Shown here: positions 32,548 to 40,224 of the stretch, piece by piece | Layout: each line of letters begins with the position of its first letter | Numbering within the stretch: position 1 is the first letter of the stretch | Assembly (NCBI GenBank): GCA_023382655.1 | Contig: JAHDWK010000025.1 | Location: 39,101-103,100 of the forward strand | Length of the DNA stretch: 64,000 nucleotides | Origin: Anaerolineae bacterium | Lineage (GTDB): Bacteria; Chloroflexota; Anaerolineae; Promineifilales; Promineifilaceae | Reading direction: 5' to 3' | Made by a program: the position numbers and the translations under genes | Notes under the pieces: generated by a model | Databases searched by the model: none | The model's input: the letters and a program-made list of their open reading frames with translations, nothing else | Told to the model about the DNA's origin: nothing

Positions 32548-33576
32548 ATGGTTATCAATTGGACGCCGCCCTCTGATTGGATTCGCCTGACGGCCGTAGA
32601 CGCCCATACCGCCGGTGAACCCTTACGCATTTTCACCGGTGGTTGGCCGAAAATACCTGGCGCTACCATCCTGGAAAAGCGCCGTTACGCCCAGACCCAC
32701 CATGACCATTTGCGCCGTGCCACCATGTGGGAGCCACGTGGTCACGCCGATATGTACGGCTGCCTGCTGACCGAACCGGTGACGCCGGATGGAGACGTGG
32801 GTGTATTGTTCCTGCACAATGAAGGGTTCAGCACCATGTGTGGGCATGGCATCATCGGCCTGACCAAAGTGGCATTGGACACGGGCCTGATTGAGCAACC
32901 AGGTGATACGGCCGTGCTTAAAATTGACAGCCCGGCCGGCCGGATAACAGCATATGCCCAACGCAAAAATGGGGTGGTCACGGCGGTGTCCTTTCACAAT
33001 GTACCCTCTTTTGTCTATGCCCTGGATCAGGTGGTGGACGTGCCTGGTCTGGGCCTTGTGCCCTATGATGTCGCCTTTGGCGGCGCGTTTTATGCCTTTG
33101 TCCAGGTGGAAGCTGTGGACGCGGGGTTGGCGGCAGCCGATGTGGCAAAGTTGATTGCGAAGGGGCGGGCGATTAAAACGGCCGTCATGCACTCGCTGCC
33201 CATTCACCACCCCTTTGAGCCGGACCTGGGCTTTCTGTACGGCGTCATCTTCGTCGGCGCGGCGCATGACCCGACGCACCACAGCCGCAACGTCTGTATT
33301 TTTGCCGAGGGCGAGGTAGATCGCTGCCCAACGGGCACGGGCGTTAGTGCCCGCGCGGCTCTGCACTTTGCCAGGGGAGAAATTGGGCTGCACCAGCCGT
33401 TTGTGGTGGAGAGCATTTTGGGCACCACGTTTACGGGCGAGGTGGTGGGGGTGACGGTGTTTGGGGGGTATACGGCCGTGATCCCCCAAATCACCGGTAC
33501 GGCCCATATTTGTGGCCGGAACGAACTGCTCATTGACCCCACCGACCCACTGCGGGATGGGTTCATTTTGCGGTAA
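32548..33576 (+). CDS. Proline-racemase-family enzyme, predicted trans-3-hydroxy-L-proline dehydratase
   Basis: 342 residues. The family fold is clear (AVDAHTAGEPLRIFTGG, RGHADMYG, GHGIIGL). The first catalytic Cys is Cys98 in TMCGHG. At the second catalytic position, where racemases and epimerases have Cys (DRSPCGTG), this protein reads DRCPTGTG with Thr262. In the characterised family the Cys/Thr pair marks trans-3-hydroxy-L-proline dehydratase, which removes water to give a pyrroline carboxylate. Cys260 two residues earlier is unusual. The frame opens at 32506, but the ATG at 32548 has GGAG at good spacing. No hydroxyproline catabolic gene is adjacent. Confidence 0.88.
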   Translation: MVINWTPPSDWIRLTAVDAHTAGEPLRIFTGGWPKIPGATILEKRRYAQTHHDHLRRATMWEPRGHADMYGCLLTEPVTPDGDVGVLFLHNEGFSTMCGHGIIGLTKVALDTGLIEQPGDTAVLKIDSPAGRITAYAQRKNGVVTAVSFHNVPSFVYALDQVVDVPGLGLVPYDVAFGGAFYAFVQVEAVDAGLAAADVAKLIAKGRAIKTAVMHSLPIHHPFEPDLGFLYGVIFVGAAHDPTHHSRNVCIFAEGEVDRCPTGTGVSARAALHFARGEIGLHQPFVVESILGTTFTGEVVGVTVFGGYTAVIPQITGTAHICGRNELLIDPTDPLRDGFILR

Positions 33577-33627
33577 TGAACCACGGATCAGACGGATTTG
33601 GCGGATTGGCACGGATTTTTGTGTGAT
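33577..33627. repeat. CGGATT-type degenerate repeat in spacer
   Basis: Four imperfect copies around CGGATCAGA, CGGATTTGG, CGGATTGG and CACGGATTT follow the stop of the racemase-family gene. A different repeat type from the stop-anchored arrays. Confidence 0.55.
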
Positions 33628-33639
33628 GGGAGGTAGATG

Positions 33640-34515
33640 ATGCAGGTGAAAGTATTGATTGGCACGGGGGGAGTGGTGCTGGTTATGCTGTTATTGGGGT
33701 TTGTGATCTTGGCGGAGACGGGGCGGATGAAGGCGTTTGCGGCAGCGATTGACGGCCGTGCTCTGGAGCGTGGCGCTTTGCTCTACGATACTTATTGCGC
33801 CCAGTGTCATGGCGAGAATGGTACTGCCACAACATGCTCAGACGCCAACGGTAATAGGATTGAGTGTTTGGGTCTTCCCTTGAACTCATATTTTTTGTTA
33901 TGTGGTGAACCCCCACGCAGACTGGCGGAACAGGGCTTCATCGGCACAACCGCCCAATATATTGCCCAAATAACGGTATCTGGCAATTCAACATTAGAGA
34001 TGCCCGCCTTTTCCAGAGAATTAGGCGGCCCTTTGGACAAGAAACAGGTACAAGATATGACCATGTTTGCCTTAAACTGGGCCGATTGTGAGAGACCTGT
34101 TGAAGTGTTATTTGCACCTGTAACTGTAGAAGACTTTCTTGCTTTGGAGACAGAATATTTGAAGATTGTGCCAGGGGATGCTCATAGTGGGCAGCAAGTT
34201 TATTCGACATATGGCTGCAATGCCTGTCATGGCTCACTTGATGAGATTGGCTCTAGTACGGTGGGGCCGTGGTTGGGCAATCTCAAGGAGATTAGCGGGA
34301 CACGAGTTGAAGGGATCTCTGCTGCTCAATATGTCTATGAATCCATTCTTGATCCCAACGCTTTCATTGTCCCTGATTGTCCTTTTGGATCGTGCACACG
34401 ACCAAGTCTGATGCCGGGGACTTTTGGCTCAAGCTTCATGGTTCGTAACCCCCAAGATTTGGCGGATCTGCTGGTTTATTTGCTTGGCGAAGAAAATCTA
34501 CCAGGTACGCCATAA
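33640..34515 (+). CDS. Membrane-anchored dihaem cytochrome c
   Basis: About 291 residues. One N-terminal membrane segment (VVLVMLLLGFVILAETG) without a clear cleavage site, then two c-type haem domains. Haem motifs are CAQCH in the first and CNACH in the second. Candidate Met ligands are in LEMPAF and SLMPGTF. Further Cys residues (ATTCSDAN, IECLG, FLLCGEPP, DCPFGSCTRP) could form disulfides. The periplasmic or outward-facing domains probably carry electrons. Two ATG codons stand at 33637 and 33640; GGGAGG is better placed for the second. Apart from one copy at the start, it lacks the ACGGCCGT octamer and is more AT-rich than neighbours. No oxidase or reductase genes adjoin it. Confidence 0.9.
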   Translation: MQVKVLIGTGGVVLVMLLLGFVILAETGRMKAFAAAIDGRALERGALLYDTYCAQCHGENGTATTCSDANGNRIECLGLPLNSYFLLCGEPPRRLAEQGFIGTTAQYIAQITVSGNSTLEMPAFSRELGGPLDKKQVQDMTMFALNWADCERPVEVLFAPVTVEDFLALETEYLKIVPGDAHSGQQVYSTYGCNACHGSLDEIGSSTVGPWLGNLKEISGTRVEGISAAQYVYESILDPNAFIVPDCPFGSCTRPSLMPGTFGSSFMVRNPQDLADLLVYLLGEENLPGTP

Positions 34516-34565
34516 AAATGACCTGCATTTTGAGAGGTCTACCTGATCTGATTGACAAGGAATTT

Positions 34566-35468
34566 ATGCTCAACTTACCGGATTCATTTATTCAGATAGT
34601 CAGTCTTACTTTTGATGAGGGGGCGGCGTGGCTGGCCCGGCTGCCGGAATTGATTGCGGCGTGTGAGGCGCGGTGGGGGTTGACGGCGCAGCCGCATTTT
34701 CCTGGCCTCTCGTACAATTATGCGGCCCCGGCTACACTGCCGGATGGCACGGAGATTGTGCTGAAGTTGGGTGTGCCCCGCCACGAACTGACGACAGAGA
34801 TTGAGGCGTTGAAATTGTACAACGGCCGTGCCATGTGCCACCTGCTCGACGCCGACGCCGATAGGGGGGTGCTGCTGCTGGAACGTCTGCAACCAGGGCA
34901 TATGCTCACGGCCGTGAGCGATGATGAAACCGCCACCCGCATTGCCGCCGACGTGATGCGCCGTCTGTGGCGACCGCTGCCCGAACACCACATCTTCCCC
35001 TCCGTAGCTGACTGGACGGCTGACCTGGCCGAACTGCGCACCCAATTTGATGGCGGTACCGGGCCATTTCCGGCGCGGCTGGTAGACATGGCCGAATCCC
35101 TCTTTGCCGACCTGGTCGCTTCCAGCGCCCCGCCCCTGCTGCTGCACGGCGACCTGCACCACTACAACATCCTGGCAGCCGAGCGTGAACCCTGGCTGGC
35201 CATTGACCCCAAAGGCGTCGCCGGTGAACCGGCGTATGAAGTAGGTGCGCTCATGCGCAATCCGCTCAATTTACACGAATGGCCGGATCGAGAGGTTGTA
35301 ACGGCCCGCCGTCTGGACATCCTGGCGGAAGAACTGGGGCTAGACCACCAACGGCTCCTGGCCTGGAGTTTTGCCCAAGAAATTTTAAGCCAATGGTGGG
35401 ATTATGTGGACACCAACAGCCAACCGAATATGTGGTTGGCGGAGTGTCTGGCGGGGATGATGGAGTGA
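34566..35468 (+). CDS. APH-family small-molecule kinase (streptomycin-6-kinase-like)
   Basis: 300 residues. Protein-kinase-like fold of aminoglycoside and hydroxyurea phosphotransferases: ATP-binding Lys in EIVLKLGVP, catalytic LLHGDLHHYNIL with Asp and Asn, and the metal Asp in AIDPKGVAGEPAYEVG. The last motif (DPKGVAGEPAYE) matches the streptomycin 6-phosphotransferase branch. Chromosomal members like this need not give resistance, so the substrate is open. The frame begins at 34518, but the ATG at 34566 has AAGGA close upstream. The stop codon starts an octamer array. Confidence 0.85.
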   Translation: MLNLPDSFIQIVSLTFDEGAAWLARLPELIAACEARWGLTAQPHFPGLSYNYAAPATLPDGTEIVLKLGVPRHELTTEIEALKLYNGRAMCHLLDADADRGVLLLERLQPGHMLTAVSDDETATRIAADVMRRLWRPLPEHHIFPSVADWTADLAELRTQFDGGTGPFPARLVDMAESLFADLVASSAPPLLLHGDLHHYNILAAEREPWLAIDPKGVAGEPAYEVGALMRNPLNLHEWPDREVVTARRLDILAEELGLDHQRLLAWSFAQEILSQWWDYVDTNSQPNMWLAECLAGMME

Positions 35469-35556
35469 GGGAGTGAGCCGGCGAAGGGGTGACAAGATGA
35501 CAAGGTGAAAGGGTGATGAGGTGATCAATCTCCCAATCTTCCAATCTCTAATCTCT
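35466..35556. repeat. Two different stop-anchored arrays meeting between convergent genes
   Basis: Plus strand: TGAGGGAG (its TGA is the kinase stop at 35466-35468), later TGACAAGA, TGACAAGG, TGAAAGGG and TGATGAGG. Minus strand: TAGAGAT (its TAG at 35548-35550 is the glycosyltransferase stop), then TGGAAGAT and TGGGAGAT. The two arrays have different unit sequence and abut near 35525. Each reads outward from its own gene. Confidence 0.9.
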
Positions 35557-36702
35557 AATTTCTGATTCGCCCTCTTCCTCCATCTCTACCAAACCTTGCA
35601 GGATTTGTCTGGCCGTTTTCTCCCAGGAAAAGCGTTGCACATTGGTATACCCTTTTTCCACCAATCCCTGCCGCAGGGCATTATCTTCGGCCAGTTGGCG
35701 CATGCCGTCGCTGATAGCATTGACATCGGAGGGGTCTACCAGTAGAGCGGCGTCCCCGGCCACTTCCGGGCAAGAACTGGTGTTGGCGGTCAGTACCGGC
35801 ACACCACATGCCTGCGCCTCCAAAATGGGAAAGCCAAACCCTTCATACAACGAGGGATAGAGCACGGCCGTTGCCCCCGAAATTAATGTCGCTTTGTCTT
35901 CATCGGCTATAAAGCCGGGCAGGCTGATTTTTGAGGAGATTGAAGACCTGTCCTGAGCGGAGCCGAAGGATTGCAGATGAACGATTTGTTCCAGGATGGG
36001 CTGAGCCAGCCACCCCTTTTTTCCGGCCAATATCAGTTGGTGGGGCAAACCGCTTTGGGCATACGCCTGGGCCAGCCGTTCCAGGTTTTTACGGGGATGA
36101 AGGGTGCTTATGTAAAGCAAATAAGGGGGCGTGATCTGATATTTTTGACACACGGCCGTTACCGCTTCCCCCTCCACCCGCTGCAAATCCGGGTCCACGC
36201 CAGGGTATACCACCTCAATTTTGTCGGCAGGGATGCCATCAAACCGCATCAGGTCATCCTTAGTCGTCTGGGAATCGGCAAAAATGCGGGTGGCACGACG
36301 GCCGTTGTGTCGGGTACTCCACTTCAGGTAAGCTAACTGACGCTGCGGGTGCGCCTCCGGGAAGTAGTGGTAGCCCAAATCGTGAACAGTGGCAACGGCA
36401 CGGCCGTGATAACTCAGCGGAATAACATGCGCCGGCGTAAAAAAAACGTCCGGCGGATGGTGCTGTAACTCCGCCGCCAGCCGCACATGGGTCCACAACC
36501 GGGCAAAGGGGATGACCACTTCTTCTATATGGCTGGCTGGGGGAAACAAGTCAGGTGATGGGGCCGCATTAAAATAAAGACGGACAGTATGTCCATGAGC
36601 GCCCGCCAGGGGGAGTAACGCCCGCAGCAAAAACCAGGCATACGCTTCCGTCCCTGTACGTTGCCCGGTGACAGCCCGGCTAGCATCAATACCAATTAAC
36701 AT
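35548..36702 (-). CDS. Glycosyltransferase family 4 (GT-B fold)
   Basis: 384 residues. N-terminal domain begins IGIDASRAVTGQRTGTEAYA, with the Gly-Thr-Glu loop that contacts the donor or acceptor. The C-terminal domain has LLYISTLHPRKNLERL and the GT4 signature ATAVLYPSLYEGFGFPILEAQACGVPVL, with the Glu-x7-Glu pair. It likely adds a sugar to a cell-surface polymer. Near residue 250 an in-frame stretch (SFGSAQDRSS) is encoded by a dispersed TCCTGAGCGGAGCCGAAGGA repeat (35951-35970). The C-terminal residues EIRD and the stop are coded by an octamer array. The start lies 48 bases after the SH3-protein gene, with a 14-bp hairpin between. Confidence 0.92.
   Translation of the reverse strand: MLIGIDASRAVTGQRTGTEAYAWFLLRALLPLAGAHGHTVRLYFNAAPSPDLFPPASHIEEVVIPFARLWTHVRLAAELQHHPPDVFFTPAHVIPLSYHGRAVATVHDLGYHYFPEAHPQRQLAYLKWSTRHNGRRATRIFADSQTTKDDLMRFDGIPADKIEVVYPGVDPDLQRVEGEAVTAVCQKYQITPPYLLYISTLHPRKNLERLAQAYAQSGLPHQLILAGKKGWLAQPILEQIVHLQSFGSAQDRSSISSKISLPGFIADEDKATLISGATAVLYPSLYEGFGFPILEAQACGVPVLTANTSSCPEVAGDAALLVDPSDVNAISDGMRQLAEDNALRQGLVEKGYTNVQRFSWEKTARQILQGLVEMEEEGESEIRD
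35951..35970. repeat. Dispersed TCCTGAGCGGAGCCGAAGGA repeat inside the glycosyltransferase gene
   Basis: A 20-base repeat of a type seen widely between genes in environmental genomes; its translation gives the familiar 'SFGSAQDR'. Here it is read in frame between the donor-binding parts of the glycosyltransferase. Confidence 0.7.
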
Positions 36703-36713
36703 AGCAGGTAATT

Positions 36714-36749
36714 GAGAAAGGGGAATTGAGGTGTTAATTCCCCTTTCTC
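36714..36749. repeat. 14-bp perfect hairpin between SH3-protein and glycosyltransferase genes
   Basis: GAGAAAGGGGAATT (36714-36727) is perfectly complementary to 36736-36749 with an 8-base loop. It begins right after the stop of the SH3-domain gene. There is no T run on the minus strand, so termination is uncertain; processing or mRNA protection is possible. Confidence 0.8.
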
Positions 36750-36750
36750 C

Positions 36751-37326
36751 TTATTGGCAGCCCGGTTCAATTTCCAGGTAATCCTGTGCCACCCAACCTT
36801 CCTCCCCGGAAACGACCGAACTGACCTTGCGCCACACCAACCCATTCACCTCTTGGGGTGGTTCATCTGCCACCAGCGTGATCAGGGTTGCTTCGGGCAG
36901 CGTCGTGATTTCCTCGCCACCCGGCGTACTACGCAGCAGCAAGCCATTACCCTGCGTGCCCTGCACGATGGCCCGGCAAACAATGGGGGTAGGTGTTGCG
37001 GTCGGCAACGACGTGTCTTCAGTTGGTGTGGGTGAGAGCGGTGGTGGTAAAACTTCTACCTCCGGCGTGGGGGTAGCTGTTTCTACGCCTTCGATGACAA
37101 CCCCTGCTTCGGCCGCTTCCTGCTCTGTTGTCTGTTGCAACTGCGTAAACAACAGGCCAATGGCTGCCAGAAACAGCAAAACAGAACCAGCCAGGCTAAA
37201 AGCGGCGCGGCGTAAAATGGCTTCTCGTTCTAATGTATAAAAACGTGCCCCACCGCGCCGGATGCCGCGATAGGTAGCAATGGCCGCAAATAGGCCAGCG
37301 AGGGTGAGGGCGATAGGAATCAACAT
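36751..37326 (-). CDS. Membrane protein with extracytoplasmic SH3b-like domain
   Basis: 191 residues. Two membrane segments: IPIALTLAGLFAAIATYRG at the start and AGSVLLFLAAIGLLFTQL near residues 50-68. A Thr/Pro/Glu-rich linker follows (TPTPEVEVLPPPLSPTPTE), then a bacterial SH3-like domain of ~75 residues (IVQGTQGNGLLLRSTPGGEE ... GLVWRKVSSV ... EEGWVAQDYLEI). SH3b domains usually bind peptidoglycan or other wall parts. It lies 9 bases after tsaC on the same strand. Confidence 0.82.
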   Translation of the reverse strand: MLIPIALTLAGLFAAIATYRGIRRGGARFYTLEREAILRRAAFSLAGSVLLFLAAIGLLFTQLQQTTEQEAAEAGVVIEGVETATPTPEVEVLPPPLSPTPTEDTSLPTATPTPIVCRAIVQGTQGNGLLLRSTPGGEEITTLPEATLITLVADEPPQEVNGLVWRKVSSVVSGEEGWVAQDYLEIEPGCQ

Positions 37327-37335
37327 ATCTCAATA

Positions 37336-37959
37336 TCAATTTTCATCAATGACGACCGGCCCCTGGCGTAAGACCACAGGTTTTGTCCGCGTACAATCAA
37401 TCACCGTAGAGGCCAGTCCCATGGGCGCCGGGCCGTCATCCAGCACGGCCGTGACCAGCCCCCCCAATTGCGCCATTGCCTGCTCAGCCGTCTCTGCCGG
37501 GGGTTGTCCGGATAAATTGGCGCTGGTGACAGCCATCACACCACCCGCCGCGCGAATGACAGCGCGCGCGGCTTCGTGGTCGGGAATCCGCACGGCGATG
37601 GTATCATCTGGCGACAGCGCCGCCGGCAAACCTGGCCGTTTGGGCAGCACAATGGTCAACGCCCCCGGCCAGTATTGAGCCATATAACGTTGGACAGCCG
37701 GCGACACCGGGAATGTTACTTTCTCCAAATCGGGCGCATCAGCCAGTAAAACGGGAATTGCTTTATATAGCGGCCGCTGTTTTATCTGGAAAAGGCGGCG
37801 GATGGCGGCATCATCAAGCGCATGGCAGCCTACCCCATAGACGGTATCGGTGGGAATAACCACCAGTTTGCCGGAACAGACATAAACGGCCGTTTGGGCC
37901 ACATCGGCCAGTCTATCCGCATATAAACGTTGGGTATACTGCTGCTCACTACTCTGCAA
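37336..37959 (-). CDS. tsaC: Threonylcarbamoyl-AMP synthase (YrdC domain)
   Basis: 207 residues. Makes threonylcarbamoyl-AMP for the t6A modification of tRNA position 37. YrdC-domain motifs: VVIPTDTVYGVGCHA, IKQRPLYKAIPVLL, YWPGALTIVLPKRPG, VAVRIPDHEAAR, VTSANLSGQPPA and STVIDCTR. The length fits a single YrdC domain without the Sua5 C-terminal extension. It follows prmC on the same strand, a common pairing in bacteria. The stop TGA is followed by a short TGA-containing repeat that leads into the next start codon. Confidence 0.95.
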   Translation of the reverse strand: MQSSEQQYTQRLYADRLADVAQTAVYVCSGKLVVIPTDTVYGVGCHALDDAAIRRLFQIKQRPLYKAIPVLLADAPDLEKVTFPVSPAVQRYMAQYWPGALTIVLPKRPGLPAALSPDDTIAVRIPDHEAARAVIRAAGGVMAVTSANLSGQPPAETAEQAMAQLGGLVTAVLDDGPAPMGLASTVIDCTRTKPVVLRQGPVVIDEN

Positions 37960-37977
37960 TTTTTACTCTCCAAGCCG

Positions 37978-38068
37978 GGTAATTGGGTAATTGGGTAATT
38001 GAGAGATTAGGAGATTAGGAGATTGATCACCTTTTCACCCCTTCACCTCATCACCCCATCACTTCTCA
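37978..38068 (-). repeat. Stop-anchored octamer array after prmC, three unit types
   Basis: Minus strand: TGAGAAG (TGA at 38066-38068 is the prmC stop), then TGATGGGG, TGATGAGG, TGAAGGGG and TGAAAAGG. It continues into CTAATCTCC-type and CAATTACC-type units, so three sequence types are joined in one spacer. Confidence 0.88.
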
Positions 38069-38908
38069 CCTGCTCACCACCACAATCCGGTCATGCCCGG
38101 CAAAATCAGCCTGTATCGTTACCTGCGCTTCTGGGAAAAATGTGTGTGCCAGGTGGGTAACGGCCGTTCCCTGCTGCCAGCCAATTTCCAGAAAAACAGC
38201 TCCGTCTGGGGTTAATACGCGGCCAGCCTGGGCTAATAACCGCTGGATCAAATCTAACCCATCCGGCCCAGCTTTCAGGGCCAGGGCAGGTTCGTACCAT
38301 TTTACCCCATCGGCAAGCGCCGTCCACTCACCATCAGTCACGTAGGGCAGGTTCGCCACAATGCCATCCAGGCCGGGCGCCAGCGATGTGAGCAGGTCAC
38401 CCTGGTGGAACTGGATGCGACCGGGGGCTAACCGGGCTGCATTGCGCCGGGCAATGGCTAACGCCGCCGGCGAAACATCTACGGCAGCAATGGCCGCGGT
38501 GGACAGCTGCCGGGCCAGGGCAATGGCGATGGCGCCACTGCCGGTGCCAATGTCGGCCAGGCGGGTGGCGTGATGGGTATTGGCCCACTTCACGGCCGTT
38601 TCCACTAACTGTTCTGTCTCCGGGCGGGGAATTAAAACGGCCGGGTTCACCTCTAGTTCAAAATCAAAAAAGGGGGCCGTGCCGATGATATATGGGATGG
38701 GTTCACCTCGATGAGCACGTGCCAGATACTCCCGATAGCGAGTCTCCTGTCCACTGGTCAGGTGCGTGTTGTTGTGGGTAATCAGGTAGCTATGAGGACG
38801 TTGCAGCACATGTTGCAGCAATAGGCGTGCATCCACATGAGGAGTGGGAGAGGAGGAGAGGAGGGTACGGCCGTAAAACAGCGCCTCGTCAATGGGTATG
38901 CCTGTCAT
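38066..38908 (-). CDS. prmC: Peptide chain release factor N5-glutamine methyltransferase
   Basis: 280 residues. Methylates the GGQ Gln of release factors such as PrfA (25395-26465). N-terminal helical domain with DARLLLQHVL, then the Rossmann methyltransferase: IPRPETEQLVE, the SAM loop LADIGTGSGAIAIALA, AVDVSPAALAIARRNA, and the catalytic motif, which reads NLPY instead of the usual NPPY. The Asn and Tyr that hold the Gln side chain are kept. C-terminal FLEIGWQQG is typical. The ATG at 38908 lies in a short array-like spacer. Confidence 0.95.
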   Translation of the reverse strand: MTGIPIDEALFYGRTLLSSSPTPHVDARLLLQHVLQRPHSYLITHNNTHLTSGQETRYREYLARAHRGEPIPYIIGTAPFFDFELEVNPAVLIPRPETEQLVETAVKWANTHHATRLADIGTGSGAIAIALARQLSTAAIAAVDVSPAALAIARRNAARLAPGRIQFHQGDLLTSLAPGLDGIVANLPYVTDGEWTALADGVKWYEPALALKAGPDGLDLIQRLLAQAGRVLTPDGAVFLEIGWQQGTAVTHLAHTFFPEAQVTIQADFAGHDRIVVVSR

Positions 38909-38996
38909 GGGGCAATTACGTGATTGGGTAATGGGGTCATTACCCGATGGGGAAAAGCCGACCGCAATGTGATGAAACCGGCGGCAATTGGGGCGG

Positions 38997-39812
38997 TTAT
39001 AACCCTTCCAGCCAAAAATCGGGTACAGTGGGTTTGGATTGCCGGGTGTTAAACTCAGCCAGTAATGTTGGCGTCAGACTATCAGCCTTTACAGCCCGGA
39101 TGAGATCTACCAGACGCTTGACGCGGAAATTGAGCAGCTTTTCACCTTTGGCCGCAGTGGCTTTGTGGGCGTCACCCACGTACATGTGGGGATACATGGC
39201 GTACCAGTCCATAGGCGAGTACCCGTCCGCGTCGGCAATGGGTTGATTGCGATGCAGATTGGTAAACGGCCGTGCCGGAATCTGCTCCATCTTCACCAGC
39301 GAATCATCAATATGGCGGATCATGCTCGTTTCCGCTTCGCAGGCATGGCCGTTTTCGGGGTGTTCCAAAATGGTTTCATCCATAGGTACCACCGGCAGGT
39401 CAGCGTAATAGACCACATAGGGCCTGGACTTTTCCGGCAGAGTTTGTACAAACAGGGGCAAAAAGAAGCGGTTGCCGCCGTGACCGCTGATCAAAATGAT
39501 TTTACTCAAGCCATTGCGATGCATTTCATCACAGATGTTTTCCAGCAGGGCAAAGGCCAGTTCCCGTTTGATTACCAGGCCGCCGGGCAGGTGGGCCGTT
39601 TCGTGGTTGATGCTGAAAGGGTAGGGGGGAAAGACGACGGCCGTTTCTTGCTCGGCGGCGCGGCAGGCCACAAAATGGGCGGTATACATATCGGTGCCTA
39701 ACGGCAGGTGCGAAGCGTGCGCTTCCAGCACGCCAATGGGAATAATGCCCACCCCCTGGCACTGGGCGGTAGCAGCCGCAAAATCAAGCGAAGTTAACCG
39801 TTCCCACTGCAT
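38997..39812 (-). CDS. Creatininase-family amidohydrolase
   Basis: 271 residues. Metal-dependent amidase fold of the creatininase / FAPy-deformylase group. Metal and active-site residues: Glu and His in IGVLEAHASHLPLGTD, the Asp in the same segment, ILISGHGGNRFF with the His, and the Glu in GHACEAETSM. Substrates in the family range from creatinine to formamidopyrimidines and mycofactocin peptides, so only the fold is assigned. The frame opens at 39869, but the ATG at 39812 begins the conserved part. It lies 13 bases after the upstream small gene. Confidence 0.87.
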   Translation of the reverse strand: MQWERLTSLDFAAATAQCQGVGIIPIGVLEAHASHLPLGTDMYTAHFVACRAAEQETAVVFPPYPFSINHETAHLPGGLVIKRELAFALLENICDEMHRNGLSKIILISGHGGNRFFLPLFVQTLPEKSRPYVVYYADLPVVPMDETILEHPENGHACEAETSMIRHIDDSLVKMEQIPARPFTNLHRNQPIADADGYSPMDWYAMYPHMYVGDAHKATAAKGEKLLNFRVKRLVDLIRAVKADSLTPTLLAEFNTRQSKPTVPDFWLEGL

Positions 39813-39825
39813 GGCAAACCCCCTA

Positions 39826-40125
39826 TCAACTACTGACAATGCCCCACAACACCACCAGACAAATGCCAATGACGATGATGTCCAGCACCACCAGCAGAGC
39901 CAACACCAGTCGCTGCCCGGCGGTGAAGTTGCTCATGGAAAAGCCGGAACTGCTGCTGGCGCTTGGCCGGTTTTCATCATTCAGGTCATTAAACATCGTC
40001 TCACTGCGGGCGCTGGAACGGCGCAGTTGGTCAAATTCATCTGAAGATTCCGCTGCGTCAGGGGCGGATGAAAAATCATTATCAAAACCAAAGTCGTCAT
40101 CACGCAGATCATCGAAGTCATCCAT
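39826..40125 (-). CDS. Small tail-anchored membrane protein of unknown function
   Basis: 99 residues. The first 65 are strongly acidic and Ser-rich (MDDFDDLRDDDFGFDND ...), followed by a single C-terminal membrane segment (LVLALLVVLDIIVIGICLVVLWG). This predicts a cytosolic acidic domain on a membrane tail. No family recognised. A weak GGATAGG-type ribosome site precedes the ATG at 40125. It sits between birA and the creatininase-family gene on the same strand. Confidence 0.7.
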   Translation of the reverse strand: MDDFDDLRDDDFGFDNDFSSAPDAAESSDEFDQLRRSSARSETMFNDLNDENRPSASSSSGFSMSNFTAGQRLVLALLVVLDIIVIGICLVVLWGIVSS

Positions 40126-40224
40126 TTAGCCTATCCTCCGCGGCTCTTTTCCCTGCATAACAGGGAAGCCACACTGGTAAACAAATTCTCTACAACATAA
40201 CATAACATAAAACCAAAAATTAGG

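Noticed and set aside
34566..35468. Antibiotic-resistance gene call for the APH-like kinase
   Set aside because: The fold and motifs match streptomycin-kinase relatives, but many chromosomal members have no resistance role and the context gives no support.
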